The position numbers were made by a program, and so were the translations under genes. From assembly GCA_028023455.1 (NCBI GenBank), contig JAQFVV010006293.1, positions 2,427,844 to 2,491,843 of the forward strand: a stretch of 64,000 bases of DNA, read 5' to 3'. Of this stretch, positions 63,810-64,000 are shown one piece after another. Within the stretch, counting starts at the first letter, position 1. The number at the start of each line of letters is the position of its first letter. Source of the DNA: Epiperipatus broadwayi. Taxonomy: Eukaryota; Onychophora; Udeonychophora; Euonychophora; Peripatidae. The notes under the pieces were generated by a model. That model had not been told where the DNA came from. It was given only the letters and a program-made list of their open reading frames with translations, and searched no databases.

Positions 63810-63817
63810 AAATCTCT

Positions 63818-64000
63818 AGTTTTCATTAAAATTTACATTTTGCATAATATTCATTAAAATTACAATTTCAAAAAATCATATCTTAAAAACATATCAATTT
63901 TATAAATAAATAAAAAGACTAAAAAATGTTTTTCAATAAAAAAAATTATTCTATTAAATTTTTATTAATAGCATATTATCACAGAATAAATTCAAGTTAT
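63818..64000. other. AT-rich end of window
   Basis: Nothing recognised. Confidence 0.4.

Larger units (their letters stand above)
35563..64000. other. Region upstream of the first recognised exon, repeat-rich
   Basis: No exon of the GTPBP2-like gene or of any other host gene is recognised. The region is either one very long intron, or 5' flank plus missed short exons. Repeats in it are listed separately. Stretches 37100-40130, 42740-44240, 44335-48510, 49770-53380, 53705-57740, 58990-60420 and 60790-61780 hold nothing I can name beyond simple AT-rich DNA and microsatellites. Confidence 0.5.

Overview
This window is a piece of a strongly AT-rich animal nuclear genome (about three quarters A+T by eye). 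Evidence for a metazoan: a spliced gene with GT-AG introns of 3.6 to 7.5 kb, RTE-type LINEs with (GAT)n-type tails, another LINE family, hAT/pogo/foldback DNA transposons and tRNA-derived SINEs. I cannot name the species; an invertebrate (for example an arthropod or mollusc) is my inference. There are no bacterial operons, CRISPR arrays or intact RNA genes.

The only host gene I recognise is the 3' part of a GTPBP2-like GTPase on the minus strand. Five coding exons splice in frame: 35427-35562, 28351-28409, 20687-20858, 16893-17054 and 12155-12316 (stop codon at 12155-12157). Together they give the last 229 residues: the end of the G domain, then EF-Tu-like domains 2 and 3. The exons for the N-terminal part must lie above 35562. 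I found none up to 64000, so either that intron exceeds 28 kb or I missed short exons.

Almost everything else is repeats. 1-5300: a decayed RTE LINE and two more RTE pieces. 7148-7518: a 371-bp hAT MITE with an 8-bp target duplication. 8950-9330: an old reverse-transcriptase remnant. 11355-11682: a foldback element just beyond the gene's 3' end. Introns hold an unexplained 123-codon ORF (12815-13186), a possible hAT remnant (19330-19860), a pair of direct repeats (20022-20435), RTE 3' ends (23356-24235, 29628-30170), a broken Ty3/gypsy integrase with a likely 3' LTR start (24243 onward), an 850-bp element with inverted ends (30318-31167) and a ~940-bp hairpin (31805-32745). The region above 35562 holds tRNA-derived SINEs, a ~950-bp inverted pair of repeat units (40729-41676), a pogo/Tigger-like transposon with a nested MITE (48521-49763), two 3' ends of a LINE family carrying a YMDD motif (57745-58325 and 61785-63408), and two nearly identical tRNA-Gly-like SINEs (58884 and 63703).

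The most interesting items are the ~90-bp tRNA-Gly-like SINE family, whose copies differ mainly in the anticodon arm, the two very long hairpins, and the unidentified ORF at 12815. No cellular system beyond the GTPase gene can be argued from the sequence.
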